Assembly (NCBI GenBank): GCA_902523515.1
Contig: CABYZT010000001.1
Span: 62,001 to 126,000, forward strand
DNA: 64,000 nt
Source: an uncultured Pelagibacteraceae bacterium
GTDB taxonomy: Bacteria; Pseudomonadota; Alphaproteobacteria; Pelagibacterales; Pelagibacteraceae
Direction of reading: 5' to 3'
Numbering within the stretch: position 1 is the first letter of the stretch; each line of letters opens with the position of its first letter. The notes under the pieces are model-generated. The model made no database searches and was not told where the DNA came from. It saw only the letters and a program-made list of their open reading frames with translations. The position numbers and the translations under genes were made by a program. Below are positions 36,633 through 45,881 of this stretch, one piece after another.

Positions 36633-37276
36633 TGGATCAGGAAATTTTAAATTCTTATTCTAGAATCAATCACTTAAATGTTTCACGTGAAACATTTTTG
36701 GACTTTGAAAACTATATATCGATGATTCTTGAAAAAAATAAAAAAATCAACATAATTAGCCAAAATACAGCATCAAAAAAGGCAATAATTGAACGCCATA
36801 TTATAGATTCTGCACAAATTATTGATTTTGTTGATTTAAATAGCAATACAACCACAGATATAGGTTCAGGAGGGGGTATGCCAGGTATAATCGTGGCAAT
36901 TATACTAAAAAATATGAAAAATAATATGAATGTGCACCTTTATGAAAAAAGTTATCATAAAAGCCATTTTTTAAAAGAGGTTTCAGAAAAATTGAATTTA
37001 AATACAAAAGTTTTTCAAAAAAATATTTTTGAAATAAAAAATTTAGAAACAGGAACCATTATGTCAAGAGCATTTAAGCCAATGCCAGTAGTTTTAGATT
37101 TAGTATATGAAAATTTTTCAAAATATAAAAATTTAATTTTTTTTATGGGGAAGAGTGGAAAAAAAATTTTTGAAAATTCTAAAAAAAATTGGGAGTTGGA
37201 GTATATAGAAAAGAAAAGTTTAACAAGTGAAGACTCATTTTTAATAAATATTAAAAAAATAAAAAAAAAAAATTAA
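36632..37276 (+). CDS. rsmG: 16S rRNA (guanine-527-N7) methyltransferase
   Basis: A 214-residue SAM-dependent methyltransferase of the small ribosomal subunit. SAM motif I is TTDIGSGGGMPGIIVAI near residue 71, followed by LYEKSYHKSHFLKEV and the catalytic region IMSRAFKPM. The N-terminal LNVSRETFLDF is partly encoded by a perfect parS site. Start ATG 36632 overlaps the mnmG TAA. Sequence is shorter at the C-terminus and more Lys-rich than most homologues. Confidence 0.95.
   Translation: MDQEILNSYSRINHLNVSRETFLDFENYISMILEKNKKINIISQNTASKKAIIERHIIDSAQIIDFVDLNSNTTTDIGSGGGMPGIIVAIILKNMKNNMNVHLYEKSYHKSHFLKEVSEKLNLNTKVFQKNIFEIKNLETGTIMSRAFKPMPVVLDLVYENFSKYKNLIFFMGKSGKKIFENSKKNWELEYIEKKSLTSEDSFLINIKKIKKKN
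36676..36697. promoter_or_regulatory. parS: parS centromere site inside rsmG
   Basis: A 22 bp perfect palindrome, AAATGTTTCACGTGAAACATTT, contains the exact 16 bp consensus TGTTTCACGTGAAACA (36679-36694). This is the binding site of chromosomal ParB. It lies in the rsmG coding region, where it encodes NVSRETF, about 1.4 kb upstream of parB. I saw no second copy in the window by eye. Confidence 0.97.
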
Positions 37277-37297
37277 AAGAATAATAAAAAATATTAA

Positions 37298-38092
37298 ATG
37301 CAAATTATATCTGTGATAAATCAAAAGGGTGGGGTTGGAAAAACTACTACGGTAATAAATCTTGCAGCAGGTTTATCTCAAATAGATAAAAAAATTTTAG
37401 TAATTGACCTAGATCCACAAGGTAACGCTACCACAGGCCTAGGATTATCTAATATGGATAACTCAAGTGAAACAATTTATGGAGTTTTGAATGGAACTAG
37501 AGAAATCAGTAAGGTCATTAAAAAAACACAGTTCGAAAATTTAGACATCATAACATCTAATGTAGATTTATCGGGCTTAGAAGTAGAGACAGCTGATGAC
37601 AGTAATAGAGCTTTTATACTTAAGACAAAATTAACCGCATATTTAAACGATTCTAGAAGATTATATGATTATGTTTTGATAGATTGCCCACCTTCTTTAA
37701 GCCTGTTGACAGTAATGGCACTAGTAAGTTCAAATTCATTATTGGTACCACTTCAGACCGAATTTTTTGCTTTAGAGGGTTTAACGCAGCTAATAAAAAC
37801 GATCGAAAGGATAAAAGTAAGTTTAAATCCCGATTTGAAAATCAGAGGTATACTTTTAACTATGTATGACAAAAGAAATAAGCTTTCATCTCAAGTTGAG
37901 AAAGAAGCCAGGGATTATTTTAGTGAAAAAGTTTATTCAACTGTCATACCAAGGAATGTTAGACTATCAGAGGCACCCTCTCATGGTATGCCAGTATTGA
38001 TGTATGATAAGACATGTCCTGGCAGCAAATCTTACTTTAGTTTTACCGACGAATTTATGAATCAGGAATCATCAATTGGGAGTGCTGCTTAA
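37298..38092 (+). CDS. parA: Chromosome partitioning ATPase ParA
   Basis: A 264-residue Walker-type ATPase that moves ParB-parS complexes over the nucleoid. The deviant Walker A QKGGVGKTTT is at residues 9-18, Walker A' is VLIDLDPQGNATTGLG-like (VIDLDPQGNAT), and Walker B is YVLIDCPPSLSLLT. The C-terminal VIPRNVRLSEAPSHGMPV is typical of chromosomal Soj/ParA. The stop overlaps the parB ATG by one base. Confidence 0.97.
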   Translation: MQIISVINQKGGVGKTTTVINLAAGLSQIDKKILVIDLDPQGNATTGLGLSNMDNSSETIYGVLNGTREISKVIKKTQFENLDIITSNVDLSGLEVETADDSNRAFILKTKLTAYLNDSRRLYDYVLIDCPPSLSLLTVMALVSSNSLLVPLQTEFFALEGLTQLIKTIERIKVSLNPDLKIRGILLTMYDKRNKLSSQVEKEARDYFSEKVYSTVIPRNVRLSEAPSHGMPVLMYDKTCPGSKSYFSFTDEFMNQESSIGSAA

Positions 38093-38934
38093 TGGATAAG
38101 ATTAAAAAAGGATTAGGAAGAGGACTTTCATCGTTGATTGGAGAGACTAAAATTGAACCACAAAAAAATCATATATCAATTAGTGATCTTGTCCCAAATA
38201 AGTATCAACCAAGAAAGATATTTGATGAAGCTAGTTTAGAAGATCTAACCAATTCGATTAAAGAAAGAGGAATGATACAGCCTATAATTGTTAGAAATAT
38301 AAATAATGATAGAACAAAGTTTGAAATTATTGCAGGTGAGAGAAGATGGCTAGCAGCACAAAGAGCTGGTCTTCACAATGTCCCTGTTGTCATAACGGAA
38401 GCAGATGATTTAAAATCTCTGGAATTTGCTATTGTAGAAAATGTTCAAAGACACGACTTAAATCCTCTTGAAGAAGCTCAAGGATATAAAAGATTGATAG
38501 ATGAATTTGCTTATGACCAAGAAAAAGTCTCAAAGTTCATTGGAAAGAGTAGGAGCCACATAACCAATTCCTTACGTCTCCTTACCTTACCAGATGATGT
38601 GATTAAATTAATTGAAACTCAAAAGTTAACCGCAGGTCATGCAAAAGTTTTAGTAGGTCTTGAAAATGCAAGTTTCGTAGCATCAAAAATCATTGAAAAA
38701 AAACTTTCAGTTAGACAAGCAGAAAATTTTGTTAAAATATTTAAAAATAAAAAACAAAAATCTCAAATCTCTAAAGACACAAATATCACTGCTCTTGAAT
38801 TATCTATTTCAAACAAAATAGGTTTAAATGTCGACATACAAAATAATAAAAGAAATAAGGGTAAAATTTCTTTTGAGTATAAAGATTTAAATCAATTAAA
38901 TAAGATAATTGAAATAATTAAACTTCATTATTAG
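38092..38934 (+). CDS. parB: Chromosome partitioning CTPase/DNA-binding protein ParB
   Basis: A 280-residue ParB that binds parS and spreads as a clamp. The N-terminal GLGRGLSSLIGE contacts ParA. The arginine patch GERRWLAAQRAG (82-93) marks the CTP-binding domain. The HTH segment is KVSKFIGKSRSHITNSLRLLTLP. A short dimerisation domain ends the protein. It overlaps the 3' end of convergent holA by 17 bases. Confidence 0.97.
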   Translation: MDKIKKGLGRGLSSLIGETKIEPQKNHISISDLVPNKYQPRKIFDEASLEDLTNSIKERGMIQPIIVRNINNDRTKFEIIAGERRWLAAQRAGLHNVPVVITEADDLKSLEFAIVENVQRHDLNPLEEAQGYKRLIDEFAYDQEKVSKFIGKSRSHITNSLRLLTLPDDVIKLIETQKLTAGHAKVLVGLENASFVASKIIEKKLSVRQAENFVKIFKNKKQKSQISKDTNITALELSISNKIGLNVDIQNNKRNKGKISFEYKDLNQLNKIIEIIKLHY

Positions 38935-39913
38935 AAGTAATTGAAGATTGTTCAATTATAAAATCAGTCAAAATATTTACAGGATTGTATAAGTTTTTTT
39001 TAATTAAAAGTTCAATTTCATTCAATTTAAAAATTAGTTTTTTTATATTTTCAGGATTTCTTTTTAAAATTTGTTGTTTTGTTATTTCTTTGTCCTTCCA
39101 AAATATTGGTGGTTTCGCTTTCGTAAGTGTCAAATTTATATCATTATTGCTACTGAAATTTTCACTAAGACCAAATAATTTTTTTAATTTATATAAAAAT
39201 GTCCTAATTATTAGAGTGCAATCATCGTTTGTGTAATTGTTATCATTTAAAATTTGAATAGTTTTTTTTTGATTTTTGGCTAGACAATTATTTACTAAAT
39301 TCTCAATGCTATAGTTTTCGCTTAGATTTATTAATTTTAATATGTTTTCATTGCTAATTTTTTTAACACTTTTACTAAAACTTTCTATTTTTCTTAATTC
39401 ATTATTCAAGTGATTTCTACTTTCATTAGATCTACTTACTATCAAATTAATATTTTCTTTTGAAATTAAGATCTTTTTATCTTTGAAAAAATTATATGCT
39501 AGGTTTGAAAGCGTTTCCTCATTATCAGGATAAACAGCCACGCATATGTATTTTTTGTCTTTTTCAAATAATGATCTTAATTTAGATTTTTTATCTAAAT
39601 TTTCTGAATTTAAAATTAATATAATATCTTCAATTTTTTTTGCTTTTAATTCTTCTATAAGTTTATAGATCTTTTCAGTGCTTCTTTTAATAACAATTAT
39701 TTTTTGTGTTTCAAAAAGCGATTTGTTTAAAATATTTTCAATAAAATTGTTTGAATTATCAATTATTTCTTTTTCTTCATAATTATAAATTTCTTTCTTA
39801 TCTTTAAGTAACTTGTGAATTATCTCAGATTTAAGCCCATCATTCTTACCATAAAATAAATAAAAATTATTATTTAATTTAAGGTTAAAAGCTTCCTTTG
39901 ATTTAACTATCAT
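38918..39913 (-). CDS. holA: DNA polymerase III delta subunit
   Basis: A 331-residue clamp-loader subunit that opens the beta clamp. The N-terminal FYLFYGKNDGLKSEIIHKLL and the ALIVxxRS-like IIVIKRSTEKIYKLIEEL fit HolA. The middle helical region and the late YTNDDCTLIIRTFLYKLKKLFGL also align. It is very Lys- and Asn-rich, so identity rests on overall pattern and on the holA-lptE-leuS gene order. It overlaps lptE by four bases. Confidence 0.87.
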   Translation of the reverse strand: MIVKSKEAFNLKLNNNFYLFYGKNDGLKSEIIHKLLKDKKEIYNYEEKEIIDNSNNFIENILNKSLFETQKIIVIKRSTEKIYKLIEELKAKKIEDIILILNSENLDKKSKLRSLFEKDKKYICVAVYPDNEETLSNLAYNFFKDKKILISKENINLIVSRSNESRNHLNNELRKIESFSKSVKKISNENILKLINLSENYSIENLVNNCLAKNQKKTIQILNDNNYTNDDCTLIIRTFLYKLKKLFGLSENFSSNNDINLTLTKAKPPIFWKDKEITKQQILKRNPENIKKLIFKLNEIELLIKKNLYNPVNILTDFIIEQSSITSNNEV

Positions 39914-40371
39914 TTAATTAAATATAATCTGTTTATAAACCTATTTACAATTAATTTAGATATATCTTTTTTAATCCGAGTTTCGAAGCTTTTTTGTCCA
40001 AATGCATCGCTGGACTTGTTGACATTAACGCTTTCTTCTAAAACTATTTTTTTATTTTCATTTTTAATTATAAAATCAAATTCGGATACTATAGTAAGTT
40101 GATATGCTGTAGTATTTCCCTCTTTATCATTAGAAATTCCTAATTTATAAAATTGAGATTGAATATTAATTTCGATTTTTTCTTTTATGCTAGAGTCATA
40201 ATATTTTTCTAAACTTGAAATGATATTTTGATTTATCTCCTCATTCCCATTTTGCTGAATTATTTCATAATTAAATTTTATTTGCCTAAGACTATTGTCT
40301 TTGTAGACAGATGTATATCCACATCCATAAAGAGTTAATATGAATAGAAAAAGTAAAATTTTTGCTTTCAT
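39910..40371 (-). CDS. lptE: LPS-assembly lipoprotein LptE
   Basis: A 153-residue outer-membrane lipoprotein that plugs LptD in lipopolysaccharide export. The lipoprotein signal LLFLFILTLYGCGYTSVYK has its Cys at residue 17, and the GYxxVY sequence after the Cys is the LptE hallmark. The rest is weakly conserved. It sits between leuS and holA in the conserved alphaproteobacterial order and starts immediately after the leuS stop. Confidence 0.88.
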   Translation of the reverse strand: MKAKILLFLFILTLYGCGYTSVYKDNSLRQIKFNYEIIQQNGNEEINQNIISSLEKYYDSSIKEKIEINIQSQFYKLGISNDKEGNTTAYQLTIVSEFDFIIKNENKKIVLEESVNVNKSSDAFGQKSFETRIKKDISKLIVNRFINRLYLIK

Positions 40372-42906
40372 TTAGATTATAATATTGAATAATTTGTCCT
40401 TAATATAAATTTTTCTCTTAATATTTTTGTTTTCTAAATATTTTTTCAATCCATCATGATTACATATAATTTCAAACAATTTCTCTTCGGAATTGTTTGG
40501 CATTAATGATAATAAACCTCTCTTTTTTCCATTAATTTGTACAACTAAATTTATTTTTTCATTTTTAAGAAAAGATACATCATATTCTGGCCATTTAATA
40601 TCATCGACATCCATTAACTTTAAACATTCATTAGAAAAGTGAGGCACAATAGGTATTATTGCTATTAAAATTTTTTTATAATTTAAAATCAGCGTCTCTT
40701 TTTTGAATTTTTTTTCTATTTTTTTTGATAGAAAACCGTAAATTTCATGAAGATTAGCTATAATTTTATTATAGCTAAAATTTTCTAGATTATCTGTGAT
40801 TTTTTTTAAAAATAAATTTGTTTCTTTCTCTAGTTCTTGATCACTATCTTCATCATGATTTTTTTTTATCTCTTCCAATACTTTTGTATTTAGGTTCCAC
40901 AATTTTTGTACAAACTTATATGAAGAGGCAATGCCTTCCTCTGACCACTGAACGTCTTTTTCTGGTGGACTATCTGATAATATAAAAAGCCTTGCAGCAT
41001 CTGCACCATAGTTCTCAATTATGTTCTCTGGATCAATGGTATTTTTTTTTGATTTTGACATAGACTCTGATGGCCCAACTTTTATTATTTTAGAACGATC
41101 ACCTTTTAAATATTTTTTACCTTCAAAAGTTTCTATTTCATCTGGACTTACCCAATTATCATCGCTATCTTTATACGTTTCGTGACAAACCATACCTTGT
41201 GTAAAAAGTCCTTTGAATGGTTCTTGAATATTTAATTCCGCGTTGTCATGAGATAAAGCCCTCATAAAAAATCTTGAATAAAGTAAATGCAATATAGCGT
41301 GTTCAACTCCACCGATGTATTGATCTACTGGCATCCAATAGTTAATTTCATCTTTATTAAATCCATAAATAGAGTTTTTTGGAGAGCAAAATCTTAAATA
41401 GTACCAGGAAGAGCAAACAAATGTGTCCAATGTGTCAGTTTCTCTCTCGAATTTTTTTCCTTTAATATCCAAATACTTCCAATTTTTTTGAGAGTCTAAT
41501 GGATTTCCTTTTACTTTTAAGTCAATTTTCTCAGGCAGTTTAACTGGTAACATTTCCTCAGGCACTGGATGTACTTCTCCTTGTTCATCGTATAAAACAG
41601 GAATAGGACAACCCCAATATCTTTGTCTAGATACACCCCAATCTTTTAATCTAAAATTAATCTTCTTCTTGCCTAATTTTTTCTTTTCTAAAAGTTTAAT
41701 AGTTTCCGCCACTGAATTTTCAGGTGCAATTAATCCATTTAAAAATTTTGAATTAATAATAATACCTGGACCAGAAAACGCCTCTTTATTTACAACAAAG
41801 TCGTCATTTTCACCCTGTGGTTTTACAACTGTTTTAATTTCAAGATCATATTTCTTTGCAAAATCAAAATCTCTTTGATCATGTGCAGGACATCCAAACA
41901 CTGCTCCAAAGCCATAATCCATTAAAACAAAATTTGCAAAATAGACTGGAACTTTTTGTGCTGGATTTAAAGGATTTATTGCAATTAAATTTGTTTTAAA
42001 ACCAATTTTATCTCCGACGGCTATTGCTTCTTCAGTAGTCCCTGTCTTTGAGCATTCTTCCTTAAATTTAATAAAATTTTTATCATTTTTAAAAAATTTT
42101 GAAACATCATGGTCTACAGATAAAGCAAGAAATGAGAAGCCAAAAAGGGTATCAGGTCTTGTTGTGTAACATTTTATTTCATCAACTGGTAAATCACCTT
42201 CTATTTTAAAATCAATTTCGCATCCAAAGGATTTACCAATCCAGTTTTTTTGCATGGTCTTTACTTTATCTGGCCATTCATTTAAATCATCAAGTCCGTC
42301 TAAAAGTTCTTGTGAAAATTTAGAAATATTAAAGAACCACTGGCTTAATTTTTTTCTTTCAACAGTTGCGCCTGAGCGCCAACCTTTACCGTCTATAACT
42401 TGCTCATTTGCTAAAACAGTTTCATCTATCGGATCCCAATTTACATAGTTTTCTTTTCGGTAAACCAACTTTTTTTTTAAAAGCTCTAAAAAAAATAATT
42501 GTTGATGTTTATAATATTCTTCTGAACAGGTTGAGATTTCTCTTTCCCAGTCAATTGATAAACCAAGTTTTTTTAATTGGGATTTCATTTTTTCTATATT
42601 TGACTCTGTCCAGATTTTTGGATCAAGATTATTTTGTTTAGCAGCATTTTCTGCTGGCATACCAAAAGAATCCCAACCCATTGGATGCATAACGTTGTAT
42701 CCACTTAGTGATTTGTACCTAGCCAAGACATCACCTATCGTATAATTACGAACATGTCCCATATGAATTTTTCCAGATGGATATGGAAACATTTCAAGAC
42801 AATAAAATTTTTTTTTTGACTTATCTACTTTTGTAGAGAACGTTTTTTCTTCATCCCAAATTCTTTGCCATTTTTGCTCTATTGATTTAAAATTATATCT
42901 ATCCAC
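40372..42906 (-). CDS. leuS: Leucyl-tRNA synthetase
   Basis: An 844-residue class I synthetase. The HIGH-type motif is [19 protein letters not shown] (H48 to H51) and the KMSKS motif is [14 protein letters not shown] near residue 612. The editing domain has [18 protein letters not shown], and [11 protein letters not shown] and the C-terminal anticodon-binding domain are complete. The start codon is GTG at 42906; [14 protein letters not shown] aligns with other LeuRS N-termini and no ATG lies near. Confidence 0.98.
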   Translation of the reverse strand: MDRYNFKSIEQKWQRIWDEEKTFSTKVDKSKKKFYCLEMFPYPSGKIHMGHVRNYTIGDVLARYKSLSGYNVMHPMGWDSFGMPAENAAKQNNLDPKIWTESNIEKMKSQLKKLGLSIDWEREISTCSEEYYKHQQLFFLELLKKKLVYRKENYVNWDPIDETVLANEQVIDGKGWRSGATVERKKLSQWFFNISKFSQELLDGLDDLNEWPDKVKTMQKNWIGKSFGCEIDFKIEGDLPVDEIKCYTTRPDTLFGFSFLALSVDHDVSKFFKNDKNFIKFKEECSKTGTTEEAIAVGDKIGFKTNLIAINPLNPAQKVPVYFANFVLMDYGFGAVFGCPAHDQRDFDFAKKYDLEIKTVVKPQGENDDFVVNKEAFSGPGIIINSKFLNGLIAPENSVAETIKLLEKKKLGKKKINFRLKDWGVSRQRYWGCPIPVLYDEQGEVHPVPEEMLPVKLPEKIDLKVKGNPLDSQKNWKYLDIKGKKFERETDTLDTFVCSSWYYLRFCSPKNSIYGFNKDEINYWMPVDQYIGGVEHAILHLLYSRFFMRALSHDNAELNIQEPFKGLFTQGMVCHETYKDSDDNWVSPDEIETFEGKKYLKGDRSKIIKVGPSESMSKSKKNTIDPENIIENYGADAARLFILSDSPPEKDVQWSEEGIASSYKFVQKLWNLNTKVLEEIKKNHDEDSDQELEKETNLFLKKITDNLENFSYNKIIANLHEIYGFLSKKIEKKFKKETLILNYKKILIAIIPIVPHFSNECLKLMDVDDIKWPEYDVSFLKNEKINLVVQINGKKRGLLSLMPNNSEEKLFEIICNHDGLKKYLENKNIKRKIYIKDKLFNIII

Positions 42907-42966
42907 AACAATCTAAATTAATATATTAAAATTATCTTTGGTTAACTCTTTTCCATCAAGCTTAAC

Positions 42967-43509
42967 TTATTTTTCTTTATTTTGCTTTTGATAAATTGCA
43001 GCTTTTTTTAGAATTTCTTTTTTTAGTTCAGCAACCAAAATCCCATCTGTTTCAATAGTTTTACAATTTAAAAGATTTTTTTGACAAGTTCGATTAAACA
43101 CCTTAACATCAAGCGCATCAGCTCTTAATTCGTTGGTCAAAAATCTAATTGAAATTTTAATGCTTTCATCAAGATTGTCACTTTCTGAATACCAGTCTGT
43201 GATAATTATTCCACCACTATAATTTACTGATGAAAGAGGCATAAAATCAATTACATCTAAAGCAGCCCTCCATAGTTCATTAGAGCTTGCAAAATCAAAA
43301 ACTCCTCCTCTAGTTGTTCCCAATGTTTTATTTAAGGTAAAACCCTTTCCTTCTTCCAAGTTTTTTTTAACTCTTTCTTTTGGATCAGCAGGAAATTTTC
43401 TTGCATCTGCACCTGGAAACTTTCCATTGCAGGCAGCCATAAACAGACAGATAGTGATTAAAAAGCAAATTTTTTTTATAATATTTAGCGATCTAGAATT
43501 GGTGTACAT
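42967..43509 (-). CDS. DUF3576 lipoprotein
   Basis: A 180-residue predicted lipoprotein with signal and lipobox CLFMAACNGKFPG (Cys near residue 27). The mature protein contains FDFASSNELWRAALDVIDFMPLSSVNYSGGIIITDWYS, which matches the DUF3576 family of alphaproteobacteria. Its function is unknown. The gene beside leuS-lptE-holA is a conserved association in this class. The gap to the leuS start is 60 bases. Confidence 0.88.
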   Translation of the reverse strand: MYTNSRSLNIIKKICFLITICLFMAACNGKFPGADARKFPADPKERVKKNLEEGKGFTLNKTLGTTRGGVFDFASSNELWRAALDVIDFMPLSSVNYSGGIIITDWYSESDNLDESIKISIRFLTNELRADALDVKVFNRTCQKNLLNCKTIETDGILVAELKKEILKKAAIYQKQNKEK

Positions 43510-43690
43510 TTTTGATCGTTATATATTAAAAAAATAAAGTTTTACAAAAATTATAAAAATTTTTGGTAAAATATGTTGCATAAATGTAACACTATGCTTT
43601 TTTTTATAAAAAAAGACCAAAAATAACAAGTTCTAGGGCCTCAAAGTGATATTTAAGCAATGTTTATTATTAATAATTAACAAATATTAA

Positions 43691-43696
43691 AAGGAG
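43691..43696 (+). promoter_or_regulatory. Strong Shine-Dalgarno site of the porin
   Basis: AAGGAG lies eight bases before the porin ATG. Most genes here have weak or no such site, so this one points to high translation. It is the end of a 195-base leader. Confidence 0.85.
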
Positions 43697-43704
43697 TAAT
43701 TAAT

Positions 43705-44646
43705 ATGAACATTAAAAAAATAGGTCTAACTGCTTTAGCAGCTTCACTTGTTTCTGTATCAGCGCATGCTGGTGAGATGTCAGTGGCTGGAGGAGCATCT
43801 ATAGGTCTTAAAAATACTTCTAAGACTTCTTCTGGTAAGTCTTGGACTATGGGCAATCAGTTAACTTTTTCTGGTTCTGGTGAATTAGATAATGGTATGA
43901 ACGTATCTTTATCTTTTGTAATCGACCAAGGTGACGATGCTTCAACTACAACAAACACAAGAGATCCGTTTGACAGTCACTCAGTGACTATAAGTTCAGA
44001 CACTCTAGGTACTTTAGTATTCTCTGGTGAGGGTGGATCTTCTGCTCAATCAGCAATCGATACTACAGCAGCTGGTGACGCTTGGAACAACGGTTCTTCT
44101 ATCACAGTTAAAGCTTCAGAAGCTGGTGACAACAGTATGTTGTACACATTACCATCACTTATGGATGATCTAACAATTAAAGGATCATACTCTCCAGGTG
44201 GAACAGGTGGAGCATCTGCTACAGCGTGGTCAGTTGGTTACACTGGTGTTGAAGGTTTAAGTGTTGACTATGCACAAGGTGAAACTGAGACTGTATCTGC
44301 ACCAGCAGACGCAACTACTTTCAAAGCATCTTATGCTTATAGCTCATTCACTTTAAGTTACTCAGATAACGAGTACGATACTGATGCTACTACAGGTGGA
44401 CAAGATATCGAATCTTGGAACCTAGCGTACACAGTATCTGATGACTTATCAATCGCTTACGGTACTGAGACTCACGATGCTGAAGGTTCAGCAGTTGATG
44501 AAGAAGTAGAATACTTCAATGTTTCTTACACTACAGGTGGAGTAACATTATCTGCTTCTCAATACAACTATGAAGGTGACGGTAACGTTGCTGGAACAGC
44601 AGGTGAATTAGAAAGATGGGCTTTATCAGCTACATTTGCATTCTAA
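43705..44646 (+). CDS. Gram-negative porin
   Basis: A 313-residue outer-membrane beta-barrel protein. The signal peptide is MNIKKIGLTALAASLVSVSAHA, cleaved before GEMSV. The mature part has alternating hydrophobic beta strands, no Cys, and ends in a terminal Phe (ALSATFAF), the recognition signal for the BAM complex. Strand pairs such as GSGELDNGMNVSLSFVIDQ and DDLSIAYGTETH resemble the 16-strand general porin fold of alphaproteobacteria. Codon choice, the strong ribosome site and the GC-rich terminator all point to very high expression. Confidence 0.92.
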   Translation: MNIKKIGLTALAASLVSVSAHAGEMSVAGGASIGLKNTSKTSSGKSWTMGNQLTFSGSGELDNGMNVSLSFVIDQGDDASTTTNTRDPFDSHSVTISSDTLGTLVFSGEGGSSAQSAIDTTAAGDAWNNGSSITVKASEAGDNSMLYTLPSLMDDLTIKGSYSPGGTGGASATAWSVGYTGVEGLSVDYAQGETETVSAPADATTFKASYAYSSFTLSYSDNEYDTDATTGGQDIESWNLAYTVSDDLSIAYGTETHDAEGSAVDEEVEYFNVSYTTGGVTLSASQYNYEGDGNVAGTAGELERWALSATFAF

Positions 44647-44667
44647 TTTAGTTTAGATTGAAATTAT

Positions 44668-44698
44668 AAAAGGGCCCCTTTTAAGGGGCCTTTTTTTT
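44668..44698 (+). terminator. Rho-independent terminator after the porin
   Basis: The hairpin AAAAGGGCCCC-TTTTAA-GGGGCCTTTT (11 pairs including one G-T) is followed by eight T. It may also stop transcripts of the convergent ThiE-like gene. Confidence 0.93.
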
Positions 44699-45227
44699 AT
44701 TCAAAATAAGATATTCCAGCAAATTCTAAATTATCTAGCAGGCTAAGCTTTTTAATATTCTTTTGTGAAATTCCACCTAGAACCACTACTTTTTTCATTG
44801 TTAATTTAGAAAGTAATTTAAACTTATTAATTCCTAAATAGTTTTTATTTCTTTTGAATAAGGAAGATAAAATAATTTTTTCTACTTTTTGAATTTCTTT
44901 ATTCCTAATTTCTTTAAGGTTATGTGCCGATCCAATGATTTTAAATTTTTTTTTAAATGAAAAAGATAAATGATAAAAATCCTTATTAAATGAAGGTATA
45001 TAAGCTCCATCTAAACCCAAATTAATTGCCAACTTAATGTTGTTAGATAAATAAAATTTAATTTTTTTTTTCTTACAATAATTCTTAATTTTTAAAATAA
45101 GTAATTTATCTATTTTTTTTTCAGAGTAATCTCTGTAAATAATAATCGTATTCTTATCTTGTTTATCGATATTATTTGTATCAAATTTATTTATAAAGTA
45201 ATATTTATTGCTTTTATAATAATGCAT
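44697..45227 (-). CDS. Diverged thiamine phosphate synthase-like (ThiE/TenI fold) protein
   Basis: A 176-residue protein with a TIM-barrel layout like ThiE/TenI: IIIYRDYSEKK, KFYLSNNIKLAINLGLDGAYIPS, KIIGSAHNLKEIRN and VVVLGGISQKNI. The usual phosphate-site sequence GPxxxTxTK is replaced by SSLFKRNKNYLG, and the D-G-V-H-L motif reads DGAYIPS. Thiamine synthase activity is therefore doubtful. The ATG at 45227 is chosen because the track start is TTG. It faces yggS directly: the two start codons abut as ATGCAT. Confidence 0.7.
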   Translation of the reverse strand: MHYYKSNKYYFINKFDTNNIDKQDKNTIIIYRDYSEKKIDKLLILKIKNYCKKKKIKFYLSNNIKLAINLGLDGAYIPSFNKDFYHLSFSFKKKFKIIGSAHNLKEIRNKEIQKVEKIILSSLFKRNKNYLGINKFKLLSKLTMKKVVVLGGISQKNIKKLSLLDNLEFAGISYFE

Positions 45228-45881
45228 AAAACTATTCAAAATCTATTAAATATAGAAAACAAAATTCAAGCTAATCTTGATAACTTAAATATTATTAACC
45301 AAACGAAAATTATAGCAGTATCAAAAACTTTTAAAATGGATAAAATTTTACCTTTGATTAATCATGGTCATGTTGATTATGGTGAAAATAAAGTTCAAGA
45401 AGCTCTAGAAAAATGGACTGAGGTTAAAGCAAATAATTCAAACATTAAATTACATTTAATTGGTAAATTACAAACTAATAAAGTCAAATTTGCTGTGAAA
45501 CTATTTGATTATATACATTCAGTTGATTCAGTAAAACTTGCGCAAAAAATTTCTGATGAATCTTTAAAAATAAATAAAAAAATTAAAATTTTTATTCAAG
45601 TCAATATTGGACAAGAAGCTCAAAAATCAGGAATTGCTCAGGAAGATTTAGATAATTTAGTTTCTTTTTGTAAAAACATTAATCTAGAATTGGTTGGGCT
45701 AATGTGTATTCCTCCATTAAATTTAGATCCTTTGATTTATTTTAAACAGATGTCTAAATTAAATAAAAACTATGGATTTGTTGAATTAAGCATGGGTATG
45801 TCATCAGATTATTTGATAGCTGCAGAAAATTCGGCTACATATCTGAGAATAGGATCTAGTATTTTTGGTGAGAGATCTTAA
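45222..45881 (+). CDS. yggS: YggS/PLPBP family pyridoxal phosphate-binding protein
   Basis: A 219-residue TIM-barrel protein that controls pyridoxal phosphate and amino acid balance. The PLP-Lys is in KIIAVSKTF (near residue 32). YGENKVQEALEKW, HLIGKLQTNKVKF, IQVNIGQEAQKSGI and ELSMGMSSDYLIAAENSATYLRIGSSIFG are all signature motifs. The start MHKTIQNLLN at 45222 suits family alignments; the track ORF adds 21 residues from a non-ATG start overlapping the divergent gene. Confidence 0.95.
   Translation: MHKTIQNLLNIENKIQANLDNLNIINQTKIIAVSKTFKMDKILPLINHGHVDYGENKVQEALEKWTEVKANNSNIKLHLIGKLQTNKVKFAVKLFDYIHSVDSVKLAQKISDESLKINKKIKIFIQVNIGQEAQKSGIAQEDLDNLVSFCKNINLELVGLMCIPPLNLDPLIYFKQMSKLNKNYGFVELSMGMSSDYLIAAENSATYLRIGSSIFGERS

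Noticed and set aside
37684-37869. Track ORF of 61 aa inside parA
   Set aside because: Shadow of parA in another frame; parA motifs cover the region.
42408-42641. Plus-strand ORFs inside leuS, including 42254-42448 and 41669-41878
   Set aside because: Antisense shadows of leuS with no independent signals.
43572-43630. Short ORF starting MLHKCNTMLFF in the porin leader
   Set aside because: Only 17 codons, with no ribosome site or recognisable motif.
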